From: Alistipes sp.
Lineage (GTDB): Bacteria; Bacteroidota; Bacteroidia; Bacteroidales; Rikenellaceae
Assembly: GCA_017384185.1 (NCBI GenBank)
Contig: JAFNUH010000342.1
Coordinates: forward strand, 1-5,592
DNA length: 5,592 bases
Direction: 5' to 3'
Made by a program: the position numbers and the translations under genes. Each line of letters begins with the position of its first letter. Position 1 is the stretch's first letter. Positions 5,322 through 5,592 of the stretch are shown in pieces. The notes under the pieces are model-generated. The model did not search any database and was not told the origin of the DNA. It saw nothing but the letters and a program-made list of their open reading frames with translations.

Positions 5322-5592
5322 ATGACAACTGTTAAGATCAAATTCATTCCATCATCAGGTGGAGGTAAGTTGAAATATACGCAGGAAGAGCCGACAATAA
5401 CCTTTTTCTATTTCATGGAAGATGTGATTGCCGGTTTAAGGGTGATAGGCAGGACACGAACATCGGAGACCTATCAGACTACATTGAACAGTTTCAAGCG
5501 TTTCAGGAACTATATTGACTTGCCGCTTGATCACTTTGACTCACATATAGTACTTGCTTATGAGGCGTATCTTAAGTCTTGTAGAGTCAGCC
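5322..5592 (+). CDS. Tyrosine recombinase/phage-type integrase, N-terminal part (runs off window)
   Basis: The frame is open from ATG 5322 to the window end (90 residues). Residues from about 27 on, FFYFMEDVIAGLRVIGRTRT, then SETYQTTLNSFKRFRNYI and FDSHIVLAYEAYLKS, fit the SAM-like core-binding domain of Bacteroidetes tyrosine recombinases. The catalytic domain (R-H-R-Y) would lie beyond the edge. The opening MTTVKIKFIPSS resembles the start of the N-terminal arm-binding domain of these integrases, but that domain, normally roughly 80-100 residues, is reduced to about 25 residues here, as if internally deleted. Relatives move integrative elements or invert promoters and surface-protein genes. 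A weak promoter-like pair (TTG at 5283-5285, 20 bp, TAACTTAA at 5306-5313) is close to the ATG. The nearest ATG upstream (5317) stops after two codons, which supports 5322. Confidence 0.82.
   Translation, partial: MTTVKIKFIPSSGGGKLKYTQEEPTITFFYFMEDVIAGLRVIGRTRTSETYQTTLNSFKRFRNYIDLPLDHFDSHIVLAYEAYLKSCRVS

Noticed and set aside
1..5592. tRNA, rRNA, CRISPR array, riboswitch or insertion-sequence ends
   Set aside because: No clover-leaf genes, regularly spaced repeats, known leader structures or paired terminal inverted repeats with a transposase were found on either strand.

Overview
The window looks like chromosomal DNA from a member of the Bacteroidetes, most likely Bacteroidales and possibly a Rikenellaceae/Alistipes-like gut organism. 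The support is as follows. Two intergenic regions carry textbook Bacteroidetes sigma promoters (TTTG, 20 bp, TAnnTTTG), and a third carries a perfect -7 box. Shine-Dalgarno sequences are weak. The product types fit: a small outer membrane barrel, GH125 mannosidase sequence and a Bacteroides-type tyrosine recombinase. There is also a chorismate dehydratase (MqnA), which points to the futalosine route to menaquinone. The genus is an inference.

Layout. Positions 2-154 (+) hold the tail of a DUF2975-type membrane protein, followed 12 bp later by a small Xre/YozG-like regulator (167-379, +). A strong promoter at 396-427 drives a secreted 256-residue barrel-like outer membrane protein (461-1231, +). 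A bidirectional hairpin terminator (1253-1287) separates it from a convergent block on the minus strand: a CorA-family Mg2+/Co2+ transporter (1316-2299), mqnA (2397-3170) and an acyltransferase-3 family membrane protein (3314-4456). mqnA has its own promoter at 3243-3274, with an 8-bp inverted repeat bracketing the -7 box. A 198-bp divergent region (4457-4654) contains the acyltransferase -7 box and a perfect tandem 10-bp repeat.

The right end is rearranged. A lipoprotein-like GH125 exo-alpha-mannosidase gene starts at 4655. It is cut at about position 5044, after its conserved AMWLRDSGA segment, and is joined out of frame to the last 53 codons of carB (carbamoyl phosphate synthase large subunit, 5044-5205). 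The normal-looking carB terminator (5233-5273) follows, then the 5' end of a tyrosine recombinase (5322 to the window end). Three explanations compete: integration of an element that carries a carB tail next to its integrase, a microhomology deletion, or an assembly chimera.

The intact genes are mostly independent housekeeping or envelope functions rather than one pathway. I see no convincing new multi-gene system. The points most worth following up are the GH125/carB/integrase junction, the dyad over the mqnA promoter, and the possible frameshifted end of mqnA.
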